Positions 1-10,262 of a DNA stretch of 64,000 nucleotides are shown one piece after another. The stretch is from Haloarcula amylovorans. Lineage in GTDB: Archaea > Halobacteriota > Halobacteria > Halobacteriales > Haloarculaceae. Location of the stretch: NCBI RefSeq assembly GCF_004681185.1, contig NZ_SRIF01000002.1, forward strand, positions 849,994-913,993. The letters run 5' to 3'. A program made the position numbers and the translations under genes. The notes under the pieces were generated by a model. The model had not been told where the DNA came from. It saw only the letters and a list, made by a program, of their open reading frames with translations, and searched no databases. How positions within the stretch are numbered: position 1 is the first letter of the stretch; each line of letters starts with the position of its first letter.

Positions 1-2
1 TC

Positions 3-206
3 GTCTTCGGCTTCGCCGCTGGCATCTTTCTCCACGTCGCGATGGACTTTCTCCCCAACTGCGAGGCCGGCAGCGAGATCGACGAGGTCTGTTCGCTCCA
101 CGAACACTCCCACGACCTGCTCGACGAACTCCGGAGCCACGCCGTCGGGTCGACGGTCACCGGCGCGGCGCTGGTCGTCCTCGCGTGGGTGACAGTCGCT
201 CCGTGA
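3..206 (+). CDS. ZIP family metal transporter, C-terminal fragment
   Basis: The reading frame is open from the left edge to a TGA at 204-206, so only the last 67 residues are present. The fragment begins with VFGFAAGIFLHVAMDFLP, which matches the ZIP-family transmembrane pattern (FAAG, FLxVAxxDLLP). A short acidic, His-bearing loop (LHEHSHDLLDEL) and a final hydrophobic helix ending TVAP follow. ZIP proteins import divalent metals such as zinc across the cytoplasmic membrane. The N-terminal segments and the start lie outside the window. The family call is good; the substrate is not determined. Confidence 0.75.
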   Translation, partial: VFGFAAGIFLHVAMDFLPNCEAGSEIDEVCSLHEHSHDLLDELRSHAVGSTVTGAALVVLAWVTVAP

Positions 207-253
207 GAACCGTCGTTCACCGCGGTATCCCGGCCGATTCGACCGGTCGCAGC

Positions 254-880
254 CTACAACTGGTCGGAAAACCCTTCGTCGTCGAGTATCTCGTCAGCCC
301 GTGGGACCTCCTCGCGCAGGGCGTCGAGTTCGTCGGTCAGGTCGCTGTACGCCGCTGACTGTTGCAGCGTCTCCTGGTCGACGTGCTGTTCGACATCTCT
401 CTTCCTCGTCACTATCGCCAGCAACCGACGTTCCTCCGGTTCGTACGTCGCCCGCCGCTGTAACGACTCGAAGAGGTCGTGTAACTCCTCGGGGCTCGTC
501 AGCGGTTTCATCCGATACGTATCGTACCGCACGTCGAGCATGGCTTCGTCGGGTTCGAGCGCCGACAATATGGCGATACGGCAGTTGATGTCTCGCTCCC
601 GAATGGTCTTGGCTACTTTCTCGCCCGAACACCCCGGCATCTGCCGGTCCAGCAAGGCGAGGTCGACCGACTCGTCGAGCAACTGTATCGCTTCTTTCCC
701 GTCGTAGGCGACGCGCGTCGAACACGTATCGCAAATCCACCGTTCGTACGCGTCGGCGAGCGGTTGCTCGTCGTCGACGACCAACACGGTCGGTTCGGGG
801 TTCTCCTCCTGGCTCGCGTGTTCTTGTACGCACGACCCGCCGTCGGCCACGGTTCGAATCATGTCTCCAGTCGACAGCAC
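254..880 (-). CDS. HalX-type response regulator
   Basis: This 208-residue protein has an N-terminal receiver domain and a C-terminal HalX domain, a pairing typical of haloarchaea. The acidic pair is at residues 36-37 (VVDDE), the phospho-accepting Asp at about 78 (LLDRQMPG), and the conserved Lys at about 125 (YRMKPL). Residues about 140-205 form the charged, helical HalX segment. Such proteins are phosphorylated by membrane or soluble histidine kinases, but no kinase gene is adjacent. The start used gives a 30-residue acidic lead before the receiver core. A start at the internal Met (residue 7) is also possible. The regulated process is unknown. Confidence 0.9.
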   Translation of the reverse strand: MLSTGDMIRTVADGGSCVQEHASQEENPEPTVLVVDDEQPLADAYERWICDTCSTRVAYDGKEAIQLLDESVDLALLDRQMPGCSGEKVAKTIRERDINCRIAILSALEPDEAMLDVRYDTYRMKPLTSPEELHDLFESLQRRATYEPEERRLLAIVTRKRDVEQHVDQETLQQSAAYSDLTDELDALREEVPRADEILDDEGFSDQL

Positions 881-1659
881 AGGAGATAGACGACCTCTCG
901 TTTCGATTCCTCGGATAGTAGAGGAGAGTGACTCATCGGTATCGCCCCCTCAGTGGTGGACGTAATAAAAGACTGGAGATGCTCCCGTCGGTTTCACGCC
1001 TCTTAGCCCCGCTCCTCTGGTATTACACCGGTCTTACGGCAGGAATACGGACGCTGAATTCCTGCTATCTTGTGCGACCGTTGCACGCGAGATAGAGGCG
1101 GAAAGCTCTCGTTTACATTCCAAATGTATCGGGTACTCGCGGAATGGATGTCTCGCCCGCCGGGCCCGCGTCAGTACCTCTCCTGGGTATGCTTGAAGAT
1201 GGGCGGCTCGCCCCTTCTCGCCACGACCGTCTATTTTCCGCGCCTGACCGAATGCCTTCGGATGGCTTCGAACCCGTTCGAAGCCACAGTAATCGGTCGA
1301 GAGGGACCGTCTCGGGCCACACCATTGTGGCTCGAAGTAGCGCGCTACCACCGCCGGTTTCCCGGCCGACGGGCGCTTTAGGCCCTGAATAATCGAATCA
1401 CTCGTGTGAGAACGGCGGCCGATGTCCCCGAGCAGTGACAGGTCTCTCTCGGCGTCGTCGCCCGAGATATCTCCGCGGGAGAGCACCGCTGGGAAAACGA
1501 GTGTCAGGAGCGCGGCGACCGGGAGAACGCTGGCTCGTCGGCCCCGCGCTCCCTATCAGCTCCCTGCCGTCGTCGACAAAACGTTCTTCGTCGGCACTGC
1601 TGGGTAAGAGAATCTCCACGCGAGTACGAATCGGCATTAGGTGAGAGCGTCGGCGCGGC
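881..1659. other. 779-bp stretch with no convincing gene
   Basis: No frame here has both the acidic composition of this genome and a recognisable fold. A minus-strand frame (about 1034-1540) contains a hydrophobic stretch (VLPVAALLTLVFPAVLS) followed by a short acidic segment, but it lacks a start and its remaining residues are basic and unlike haloarchaeal protein. This may be a decayed membrane protein gene or simply intergenic DNA. I see no tRNA, RNase P or SRP RNA signature. Confidence 0.4.
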
Positions 1660-1941
1660 TTACGTCTCGTCGTCGTTGAGACCCTCGTTCGGGAAACACT
1701 CCCCGAGGTCGTGGATCATGTCGATGGTCTCCGTCTTGAGCTCGGCATCGATGCCCTCGATGGTCTCTATCTCGTCGAGCGCACGCCGAAGGAGCGGCAG
1801 ACTCAGGCGCTGGTCGACGTGACACACTGGGAGATAGAGGTCCTCGAAGTCCTCCGGCGGGATGCCGGACGTCGAGAGGAGATAGTAGTCGTCGATGTCC
1901 GCCATGTCGTCCATCGGGAAGTCCTCTTCCTTGTCCGGCAC
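1660..1941 (-). CDS. hypothetical acidic protein, 93 aa
   Basis: This is a short, strongly acidic frame with good haloarchaeal codon use and a TAA stop. The N-terminus is rich in Asp and Met (MPDKEEDFPMDDMADIDDYY). Residues about 40-90 look helical (LSLPLLRRALDEIETIEGI). There are no membrane segments, Cys pairs or recognised motif. A later start at the second Met (residue 10) is equally possible. It lies alone between the empty stretch to its left and the tfs gene, on the same strand as tfs but about 120 bp away. No function is proposed. Confidence 0.6.
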   Translation of the reverse strand: MPDKEEDFPMDDMADIDDYYLLSTSGIPPEDFEDLYLPVCHVDQRLSLPLLRRALDEIETIEGIDAELKTETIDMIHDLGECFPNEGLNDDET

Positions 1942-2065
1942 GCCGGGTGATTCCTTCGTCGCCCCACGAATCGACGGAACGTGTAACGTGAACTCTGACA
2001 GTACACTTCAAAAGACAGGTCAGAGCCCGATAGGGGCACACCCGGCAAATGAGCGCCGCGACGAG

Positions 2066-2389
2066 TTAGTTGTACTCCCGCCAGCGGTGGCCGCATTCCT
2101 GGCACTTGAAGAACCGCGTCGGCGGTTCGTCGGCCGACCCGGTCTGTTTGATGGTGTACCACGCCTTCCCGTGGCCACAGTCGTCACAGGTCACGTCGTT
2201 GGCGGTCGGCTTCCCCTCGAAGTTCGCGCCCTCCTCGGTCTCGATGACGTCGTCGTCACTCTGTTCGTCCGTCGTGACGAAGTCGGCCGCCCGGTCCTCG
2301 TCTTTGGCGACGCGCGCGCCACAGGACTGACAGACCATTTCGCCGCCGTCTGCGTGCATCATGGAACCGCAGTCGTCGCAGAACTGCAT
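2066..2389 (-). CDS. tfs: transcription factor S (archaeal TFIIS/RPB9-like)
   Basis: This 107-residue protein has two zinc ribbons. The N-terminal one is MQFCDDCGSMM with a second CxxC (CQSC). The C-terminal one holds CDDCGHG and CQECGHRWREY. Between the C-terminal Cys pairs is SADEPPTRFF, which carries the acidic tip residues (Asp-Glu) that drive transcript cleavage in TFS and TFIIS. TFS rescues stalled archaeal RNA polymerase by stimulating RNA cleavage. The start is the Met directly before the first ribbon, and its length matches the family. The next gene upstream on this strand ends only 32 bp away, suggesting co-transcription. Confidence 0.95.
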   Translation of the reverse strand: MQFCDDCGSMMHADGGEMVCQSCGARVAKDEDRAADFVTTDEQSDDDVIETEEGANFEGKPTANDVTCDDCGHGKAWYTIKQTGSADEPPTRFFKCQECGHRWREYN

Positions 2390-2421
2390 AGCCGCTACTG
2401 GGCGGCCCCCGCAAAAAGACG

Positions 2422-2985
2422 TTACTCCTCGTTGCCGAGTCGACGCTGTTCCGCGACGACCGGGCAGTCCACGAGTCTGACCGTCTCCATGTCCAGAAAC
2501 TCCACGATCTCGGTATCCTCGCGCGTACACCGGACTTCTGGCGGCCCGGCGAAGTGCTCGCACTGCTCACAGTACCGGTGTTTCGAGACGTCTGCATAGC
2601 GAGTGACGCCCGCCGTCGACTGGTCACCGTCGTCCTCAGCGAGCGACGCCCACACCTCGTCGGCGTCGACGGAGCCGACATCGACCGCCTCGAAGACGCT
2701 CTCGCCAGCGCCGAAGGGGTCGCCGCCGCGGTCGGCCATCCCCGAGAACGGATCGGCTTCTCCGGTCGACTGCAGGTCGTCGTCCCCGATGGTTTCGAAC
2801 TCCTCGTCGAGCGTCGAAGCCGAAGCGGCCGCCGTCTCGTCGAGATCGGATTCCTCGATGACGGCGTCGTCAGTTGCCCCGGGAGACGGGTTATTGGGTG
2901 TGTCGAGGCGCTCGAACGGGTCGCCTTCCCGGTCTGCCTGCTCGCCAAGTTCGTCGAACGGGTCGTCGTGGCCGTCGTCACTCAT
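2422..2985 (-). CDS. acidic protein with C-terminal Cys-rich domain
   Basis: This is a 187-residue protein. The first 125 residues are low-complexity and acidic, with repeated DPF-type motifs (DDPFDEL, GDPFERL, ADPFSGM, GDPFGAG), and look disordered. The last 60 residues have four Cys (YCEQCEHF, VRC, VDCPVV) suited to binding one metal ion. The ATG overlaps the previous gene's stop by 8 bases (ATGAGTGA), so translation is probably coupled. Its position between a coiled-coil zinc protein and tfs recurs in haloarchaea as far as I recall. No function can be assigned from sequence. Confidence 0.8.
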   Translation of the reverse strand: MSDDGHDDPFDELGEQADREGDPFERLDTPNNPSPGATDDAVIEESDLDETAAASASTLDEEFETIGDDDLQSTGEADPFSGMADRGGDPFGAGESVFEAVDVGSVDADEVWASLAEDDGDQSTAGVTRYADVSKHRYCEQCEHFAGPPEVRCTREDTEIVEFLDMETVRLVDCPVVAEQRRLGNEE

Positions 2986-3895
2986 CGTTCGGTCCGGCCT
3001 CCAGTTGTGCGGCGGTGACGAGGCGAGCCTTCGTGCGGAAGATACCGCCTTCCGGTCGTACGTCGGAGACGGTGGTCTCGCAGTGGGGACACTGCGGGTC
3101 GGTCAACAGGCCGATCTCGACCGACTCGCCGCAACTCTCACAGGCCGCCGCCGAGACCCCTTCCTGTGCCGCGGCGCGCTTGATTCGGTCGACGGCCCGC
3201 TGATGGCTGTCGCGGCCGCCTTGGTCCTCTCGGAGGTCGCTGACGACCCACGCGACGCGTTTGAGTTTGTCTTCGACGTCGTCGAGCCGGTCCTCGATGT
3301 CGCCAGTCTGCGTCTCGACGTCGTCGACGCGGCTAGTCTGATCGTCGACGTCCTCCGCGAGACGGTTTGTGCGGTCGGTGAGTTCGCGTCGCAGTTCGGT
3401 GACTTCGCTTTCGAGTTCGGCGATTGCCTCGAACTCCGCGTGGTCGTGATCGGTCGGCGCTTTCGCGTCGGTCTCCGTCTTCACCTGGATGACCCGTTCG
3501 CGCACGTCCTCGATTTTCGCTCGAAAGTCGGCTTCGACGGCGTCGAATCGGTCGTCGAGTCGCCCCTCGACGGCGTCGGTGATCTCCGGGAGATGGTCGC
3601 CGACGGCCGACTCCGCCATCGTCTCGACTTGCCCGTCGAGGGCGTCGGCGACGGCGGCGCTGACCGCGGCGTCGAGTTGGTCCTGCATCGCGTTCTCGAC
3701 GGCCGCTTCCACGTCGACAAGTGCCGACAGCGACTCGTCCTCGAAGTCGGCCGTGGCCTGATACGACGCCAGCAACTGTCTGACGACCTCTTTGCGGGGG
3801 ACGCCGAGCGTCGCCGCTCGCTCGTCGAGCCACTCGTCGAGTCCCGGCGACAACTCGACGGTGACGGCCCCCTCTTCCGTCGACTCACTGGCCAT
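2978..3895 (-). CDS. RHH-like N-terminus, coiled coil and zinc-ribbon protein
   Basis: This is a 305-residue soluble protein. Residues 8-48 (VTVELSPGLDEWLDERAATL, then a short helix) resemble a ribbon-helix-helix or CopG DNA-binding unit. Residues about 60-235 are a long, charged heptad-like coiled coil with many Asp/Val/Glu repeats. The C-terminus has two Cys pairs (CESCGESV, CPHCETTV) forming a zinc ribbon. The chosen start is the Met before ASESTEEGAVTV; the frame upstream of it is basic and unlikely to be coding. It overlaps the downstream acidic gene by 8 bases. A DNA-binding or scaffold role is plausible but unproven. Confidence 0.8.
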   Translation of the reverse strand: MASESTEEGAVTVELSPGLDEWLDERAATLGVPRKEVVRQLLASYQATADFEDESLSALVDVEAAVENAMQDQLDAAVSAAVADALDGQVETMAESAVGDHLPEITDAVEGRLDDRFDAVEADFRAKIEDVRERVIQVKTETDAKAPTDHDHAEFEAIAELESEVTELRRELTDRTNRLAEDVDDQTSRVDDVETQTGDIEDRLDDVEDKLKRVAWVVSDLREDQGGRDSHQRAVDRIKRAAAQEGVSAAACESCGESVEIGLLTDPQCPHCETTVSDVRPEGGIFRTKARLVTAAQLEAGPNDE

Positions 3896-3983
3896 TGAGT
3901 ACGGTTTGACGAACCGGATAGTTAAGCGTTTGCCGCCCATTTCAGCGTCCGAGACTGGGACCAGACCGGCGGAGGATCCGGTC

Positions 3984-4820
3984 TCAACGTATCTTGCGTA
4001 CGTCGCTGATATCGAAGCCGGCGTCGCCGAGTTCGGTCTCGAACTGAACGATGTCTTCTTCCTCCAGTTGGGAGAGGACACCGCGGAACTGCTTGACGAC
4101 GAGCGTCCGGGCGCGAGTCGACCCGCCGGACTCCCACGAGAACTCCATCGTGCCGTGAGCGGCGTCGCTCAACTGCCCTTCGCGCACGTCCGAGAGCGTC
4201 TCGCTGTTGAGATGCAACAGGACGAGTCCGCCCCACTGGTGGGCCGCCTTCTGGAGACCGGAGACGAGGAAGGTGATGTCGGCCCAGTCGATGTCCTCGC
4301 CCATGCCGCTGATGAGGTCCGAAAGCGAGTCGATGACGACTAGATTGCCGGGCGCGACCTCGCTGAGTTTCGCCCCCAGCGCCCCCAACAGGTCCTCCCG
4401 TTCGTGGCGCGCCCGGAGGTCCTTGATGTTCGGTGTCTCCTCGGCGTACCACTCTCTGGGCACCGGACTCATGTGGAAGTACCGCTCGGAGAGGTCGTGA
4501 AACTCCACGCCCGACAGTCCCGCTTCCAGTACCTCCTCGTCCATCGCCAGTCGCATCTCCGCTTCGAGTTGCTCGCCGCTCGCGGTAAACGAGATGTAGT
4601 GGACGGCCTCCGGCACGACCGCCTCGGCTGACAACGTCCCGTAGTGGAGGTCGAAGAGGTCGTCGTCCACCTCGGCGAGACCGTTGATGACCGCGCTCGT
4701 GTGCATGAACCCCCGCGTGCCGGCCCCCGACTCCCCCGAGAGCAGTACGACGCTACCGGTCGGCGCGCCACCGTTGACGATGGCGTCCAGTTGCTTGACA
4801 CCGAACGGGATACGCTCCAT
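3984..4820 (-). CDS. KaiC/RadA-like ATPase-fold protein with altered P-loop
   Basis: This 278-residue protein starts [20 protein letters not shown], the usual opening of KaiC and RadA-like proteins. The Walker A site reads GESGAGTRG: the invariant Lys-Ser/Thr is replaced by Thr-Arg. A Walker B-like strand is present ([11 protein letters not shown]), as is a later strand ([15 protein letters not shown]). Haloarchaea encode several such 'HTR-like' RecA-fold proteins of unknown role. Loss of the P-loop Lys suggests weak or no ATP hydrolysis, so it may be a sensor or scaffold. It lies on the same strand as the next three genes, 88 bp upstream of them. Confidence 0.8.
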   Translation of the reverse strand: MERIPFGVKQLDAIVNGGAPTGSVVLLSGESGAGTRGFMHTSAVINGLAEVDDDLFDLHYGTLSAEAVVPEAVHYISFTASGEQLEAEMRLAMDEEVLEAGLSGVEFHDLSERYFHMSPVPREWYAEETPNIKDLRARHEREDLLGALGAKLSEVAPGNLVVIDSLSDLISGMGEDIDWADITFLVSGLQKAAHQWGGLVLLHLNSETLSDVREGQLSDAAHGTMEFSWESGGSTRARTLVVKQFRGVLSQLEEEDIVQFETELGDAGFDISDVRKIR

Positions 4821-4900
4821 ATCTTCTCTGTCCCGTGTGGTCGCTTAAACGCTTGGCCCCCGCTACAACGATTGGTAACAGGGTGACGACAGTGTTACTG

Positions 4901-5866
4901 CTACTCGTCTACCTTCGCGCCTGTGTTCCGGGGGGCAACCACGTACACGTCGCCGTCGACGCCCGCCGCGTCGAGGGCGTCCACACCGGCCTCTCGTGCC
5001 GCCGCCGCGCCGTCGGTGTCTGTCAGCCCCCAGACGGTCGGTCCCCAGGAGGACTGGCCGGCCCCGGCCACGATTGGAGCGTCTGCGAGGTGTTCGACGA
5101 TGGTGCCCGCGGGCGGGCGGTAGACACCGCCCTGTTCGTCTGCGTACCACGCACCGTTGAGACGACCCAGCCGGGCCGCGGCGTCGCCGAACCGGCTGCG
5201 GTCCCGCGTGGCGATCGACGGCAGGAGTTTGCGGGTGAGCAGGGTCGAAATCTCGTCGGCGATGCCGGGATCGGCCCGCTCGATAGCCTGTCGCATGCTC
5301 TGGTCCTCCTCGCTCCCGCTCTGGCCGGGGTCGGTGTCGGGGACGACGACGAGGAACCGCCAGTGAGCCGGCACGTCGTGGCGCGCCAACACCGGCGGCA
5401 CGTCCCAGTCGCCTTCGGCGGGTGGTTGGGCGGTAAAGCGTTCCGTGGGGTGGCCGCCGTCGACGACGAACCCGCCGTCTTCGAACGCGGCGACGCCGAT
5501 ACCGCTCCGCCCACCCCGTCCCAGTCGCGGCGCGACCGTCCGGGCGTCCGCAGTCAGGTCGTGGGCTCGCGCCACCGCGATAAGGGCCGCGAGCGCCAAC
5601 TGGGTCCCGCTCCCGAGACCGACATGTCGGGGAAAGCGCTCCTCAACGGTGACGCGCGCTCCGGAGACGTCCAGCGTCTCGACGACGCGGCGGACGTAGG
5701 GTTCGGCGGCCGCGTCGTCGCAGTCGACTGCCTCGCTCGCTTCGGCGGAAACGACGAGCCGTGGCTCGTCGAGCGCGAGGCCGACGCCGCCGTAGAGGCG
5801 GTCGTGGGCGAGCGAGAGGTTCTGAAAGCCGAAGTGGAGTCGCGCCGCGGTCGTGACCGTCGCCAT
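4901..5866 (-). CDS. beta-ribofuranosylaminobenzene 5'-phosphate synthase-like GHMP enzyme
   Basis: This is a 321-residue GHMP-superfamily protein. It starts [18 protein letters not shown], the hallmark N-terminus of beta-RFAP synthases. The GHMP glycine-rich loop appears as [13 protein letters not shown], followed by [20 protein letters not shown]. The C-terminal [13 protein letters not shown] segment is also family-typical. In methanogens the enzyme makes the first committed precursor of methanopterin from PRPP and 4-hydroxybenzoate. Haloarchaea are not methanogens, so the product here may feed another pterin. The Met was chosen because it precedes the conserved TAARLHFG segment. It is transcribed divergently from ilvD. 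Confidence 0.85.
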   Translation of the reverse strand: MATVTTAARLHFGFQNLSLAHDRLYGGVGLALDEPRLVVSAEASEAVDCDDAAAEPYVRRVVETLDVSGARVTVEERFPRHVGLGSGTQLALAALIAVARAHDLTADARTVAPRLGRGGRSGIGVAAFEDGGFVVDGGHPTERFTAQPPAEGDWDVPPVLARHDVPAHWRFLVVVPDTDPGQSGSEEDQSMRQAIERADPGIADEISTLLTRKLLPSIATRDRSRFGDAAARLGRLNGAWYADEQGGVYRPPAGTIVEHLADAPIVAGAGQSSWGPTVWGLTDTDGAAAAREAGVDALDAAGVDGDVYVVAPRNTGAKVDE

Positions 5867-5989
5867 TGGACGGGGCTTCGAGACGGGCGGGAAAGAAGCT
5901 ACTGCCAGCGGTGGGATTCGCCACCGTGTAATGTGGGACGATACCACGATTACAAGGCGTTTAAGGCGACCCGGAGTCTGGGTTCGAAT

Positions 5990-7720
<1,731 letters not shown>

Positions 7721-7776
7721 CGCCCCGCTCGCCTCGTGTCGCAACGCCCGAGTAGGTGGAGGTCCAATCAGGGAGT

Positions 7777-8019
7777 GTGCCCGAAACGTACGTCTGTGCC
7801 AACTGTGGTGCGACCGTCACGCGCTCCTTCGGCGTCCGGTCGATCATCCGCACCTGTGACGACTGCGAGGAGAACGGCCGGTTTCTCCACCGCTCGCTGG
7901 TCGATTCGCTCTCTTCGCTCCCCGACGACGAACTCCCACAGGACTGGGAGTCGATGCCGCTGGACGACCGCTTCGAAGAAGCGCTGAAACGCGGCCTGAT
8001 CGAGATTACGCGAAACTGA
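7777..8019 (+). CDS. small zinc-ribbon protein
   Basis: This short protein of 80 residues has two Cys pairs near the start (YVCANCGATV, RTCDDCEENG), forming a compact zinc ribbon. An acidic helical tail follows (SLPDDELPQDWESMPLDDRF). I chose the GTG directly before PETYVCANC. An in-frame GTG at 7756 would add seven residues. It follows ilvD by 56 bp on the same strand but need not share its transcript. Haloarchaea carry many proteins of this kind, and their partners are mostly unknown. Confidence 0.7.
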   Translation: MPETYVCANCGATVTRSFGVRSIIRTCDDCEENGRFLHRSLVDSLSSLPDDELPQDWESMPLDDRFEEALKRGLIEITRN

Positions 8020-8117
8020 GCGTGTGTGCTCCTTCTCGAAGCGCCGAGACGACGTGTGACCAGGCGTCTCTCTAGTTTCCGACGGATATTTTTCACAATC
8101 GGAGCAAGGGCTACTAC

Positions 8118-8906
8118 ATGGCCATAGCTCCCGACCCCGCCGAGATATTCGACCGAGCGGCCGAAGAAGGCGAGCGACGGCTGAATCAGTCGGTACTCGA
8201 ACTGATATCGAACAGCTTCATCGCCGGATTTACTGTCGTCTTCGGCATCGTCGCGCTCGGTATCGTCGAGGCGCACATCCCGGCGCGATACGGCGGTATC
8301 GCCGCTATCGCTGGAGCGCTCGCCTTCGGCGTCGCTCTCGTGTTTCTCATCGTCGGCCGGACCGAGCTGTTCAACGAGAACTTTTTCGATCCTATCGCCG
8401 CGATGGCCGCCCGGGACGATTCGTGGGCGGTCACACCGCTTTTGCGTCTCTGGGCCCTCACCTTCGTCTTCAATCTCGTCGGCGGTGGCCTGTTCACGTT
8501 CGTCTTCACGATCGACGGTACGCTGCCGTCGGGCGCGGCGGAGGTACTGCGTCACACTGCCGAGGAGATCGCTCACCGAGCGCCGACGGCCGAGTTCGCC
8601 AAAGGCATCGTCGGCGGCGCGCTCGTCGCCCTGCTCTCGTTCCTTCTGGAGGCCGTCAACAGCGTCAGAAGTCGGATGACGCTGGCGTATATCGTCGGGG
8701 TCCTGCTGACGCTCGGTCCCTTCGACCACGTCGTCGTCACGATTCTGCACGTCCTCTTTGGGGTCCTCTTCGGCGCTGACATCACCTTGCTGACGGTAGC
8801 CGTCTCGACGGCCGTCGTCACCGCTGGAAACATCGTCGGCGGGATCGGACTGGTCACCTTCTCTCACATCGCCGAAGTGGCCGGTGCTGACGATTCGTCC
8901 AGTTGA
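8118..8906 (+). CDS. formate/nitrite transporter (FNT) family protein
   Basis: This 262-residue membrane protein has about six hydrophobic helices. The amphipathic start (MAIAPDPAEIFDRAAEEGER) is typical of FNT-family proteins, and the TM1 region reads FIAGFTVVFGIVALGIVEA. A motif of the TM3-4 region, GRTELFNENFFDPIAAM, matches the FNT consensus (ELFTGN). The last helix region contains TAGNIVGGIGLVT, as in other members. FNT channels carry small monovalent anions such as formate, nitrite or hydrosulfide; the substrate cannot be read here. A TATA-like stretch (gatatttttcac) lies about 30 bases before the ATG. It is the last chromosomal gene before the integrated element. Confidence 0.88.
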   Translation: MAIAPDPAEIFDRAAEEGERRLNQSVLELISNSFIAGFTVVFGIVALGIVEAHIPARYGGIAAIAGALAFGVALVFLIVGRTELFNENFFDPIAAMAARDDSWAVTPLLRLWALTFVFNLVGGGLFTFVFTIDGTLPSGAAEVLRHTAEEIAHRAPTAEFAKGIVGGALVALLSFLLEAVNSVRSRMTLAYIVGVLLTLGPFDHVVVTILHVLFGVLFGADITLLTVAVSTAVVTAGNIVGGIGLVTFSHIAEVAGADDSSS

Positions 8907-8982
8907 TCTCTCAGATATTGTTTAAGCGAAGCATGTCGGCTTCACGCTCCCTGGGAATCGACAGTGGACATCTGTGAAAACG

Positions 8983-9000
8983 TTGAGTGGGACCGCCGAG
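8983..9000. repeat. left attachment-site repeat (18 bp)
   Basis: The 18 bases ttgagtgggaccgccgag are identical to 40478-40495. Of these, 13 copy the 3' end of tRNA-Pro (discriminator, acceptor 3' strand, T-stem 3' strand), yet no tRNA body is present here. This is the displaced tRNA end expected at the far side of an element that integrated into a tRNA gene. The integrase gene starts its 3' end 66 bp away. Confidence 0.9.
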
Positions 9001-9065
9001 GTCATCTCCTCGCAGTCTACGTATTTCCATGCAAATCTACCCGTAACTATATGTCTGAACATTGG

Positions 9066-10262
9066 TTATGAATCGTCGTCTGAATCGGTCGTCGCGCTGT
9101 CCAGCTTATCGAGATGCTCTCGACGAGACGCGCCGCGGACCAACTGCTCAGGCTGGTCATAGACGCCCTCAATCAGTTCCTCACTCGTGTTCGCCTTCTC
9201 CGCCAAATCCGGAACCGGCCAACCGCGATCGCGGTGATGCGTAATCGAGCCCGTCCGGATCTTGTGCGGGCTCCGCGAACTCGGACACTTCGAGCCGTGG
9301 CCATGAACGCGGGCCTCGCACTCTTCCGGGTCGCGATCGTGCGGACACTCCTCGCCGAACTCACACGGCTGAGTGAGGATGTAAATCCAGTTCCGCATCG
9401 CTGATTTCGAGAGCCGACCACTGCCCTTCTGCGAAGTGAGGAGCGGCTCACGGCCGTGCTCGTCGGTAACGTCGTCGCGGTTAACCCGTAGATAGCTTCG
9501 AAGAACGTCCGCAACCCACTCCGCGATATTAATGATACGCTCGCCGCCCACCTGATTCTTCAGCGGCGTCTCGCTCTCCGGTCGATGGCGCGGATACAGG
9601 AACGGAAGCGAAGCTTCGTCGAGGATGCTCTCGATGACGTGCGGCGCGTAACCGCCCGACTCCAGTTCATTTCGAAGCCGCTCACGGTCCGCCTCATCGA
9701 GATAGACGTCCTCCAAATCCAGCGAGCGAATCGTGCCGATACGCGCCGTCGTACGCCAAAGGAGTAACATCAGAACGTGGTCTCGCGAAGCGTACCGGTA
9801 GCGGTCCAGATTCTCAATAATCTCCTGCGCACGGTCGGTGATGAGCTTCTCCGTGTTGACCCGCTGTTCCTTCGAGAGGTCCGGCACGTCCAGCGCCGTC
9901 ACGACATCATCCGAGACCGCGTTCAGGTCCAGACAGTAGTTCAGGAACTGCCGTAGCGTCCCAAACTGGTTGTTCAGCGTGTTTCGCTGAAGGTCTGAGT
10001 TCCAACGGCGAGCCTCGAATTCCTTGATATCACGCGTCGTCAACTCGCTCAGGTCATCGAAGTGCTTCTCGTCGCAGAACTGAAGGAACGGCCGAACGCG
10101 ATAGCGATATGACTGAAGGGTCGATTCGGCCGCATCCTGTTGCTGCTGCATCCAGAGGTCGAACGCCTTCCGCGGCGCCGTGGAATCGAGACCGACGTCG
10201 TCGTCCAGCATCTCTCGCAGCTCGTCGAGGACATCATCAGCGTCGCGATCGTCCTCACTCAT
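9066..10262 (-). CDS. tyrosine recombinase (integrase)
   Basis: This is a 398-residue site-specific recombinase. Residues about 30-125 form the SAM-like core-binding domain. The catalytic part has Arg174 (TTARIGTIRSL), His333 and Arg336 (SPHKIRTGSI), His342 or His343, and Tyr368 (EGVYDQPEQ). Between residues 300 and 326, four Cys and several His (PCEFGEECPHDRDPEEC, HGSKC) form a likely zinc-binding insertion, as seen in several haloarchaeal integrases. The gene is uninterrupted and lies next to the left attachment repeat, so integration does not split it. It overlaps the next gene upstream on this strand by 4 bases. Confidence 0.93.
   Translation of the reverse strand: MSEDDRDADDVLDELREMLDDDVGLDSTAPRKAFDLWMQQQQDAAESTLQSYRYRVRPFLQFCDEKHFDDLSELTTRDIKEFEARRWNSDLQRNTLNNQFGTLRQFLNYCLDLNAVSDDVVTALDVPDLSKEQRVNTEKLITDRAQEIIENLDRYRYASRDHVLMLLLWRTTARIGTIRSLDLEDVYLDEADRERLRNELESGGYAPHVIESILDEASLPFLYPRHRPESETPLKNQVGGERIINIAEWVADVLRSYLRVNRDDVTDEHGREPLLTSQKGSGRLSKSAMRNWIYILTQPCEFGEECPHDRDPEECEARVHGHGSKCPSSRSPHKIRTGSITHHRDRGWPVPDLAEKANTSEELIEGVYDQPEQLVRGASRREHLDKLDSATTDSDDDS

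Noticed and set aside
2603..3898. Long plus-strand open frame opposite the minus-strand zinc and coiled-coil genes
   Set aside because: It mirrors the codon structure of the opposite genes, has a basic, low-complexity product and no family features.
4835..5989. Upstream extension of ilvD
   Set aside because: The frame is open but lies over the divergent GHMP gene and its product is basic. The ATG at 5990 gives the normal IlvD start.
8983..9065. Second tRNA at the left end
   Set aside because: Only the last 13 bases of the tRNA are present; the flanking sequence cannot form a cloverleaf.
9066..10262. Split (SSV-type) integrase
   Set aside because: The gene is complete on one side of the element and does not overlap the attachment repeat.
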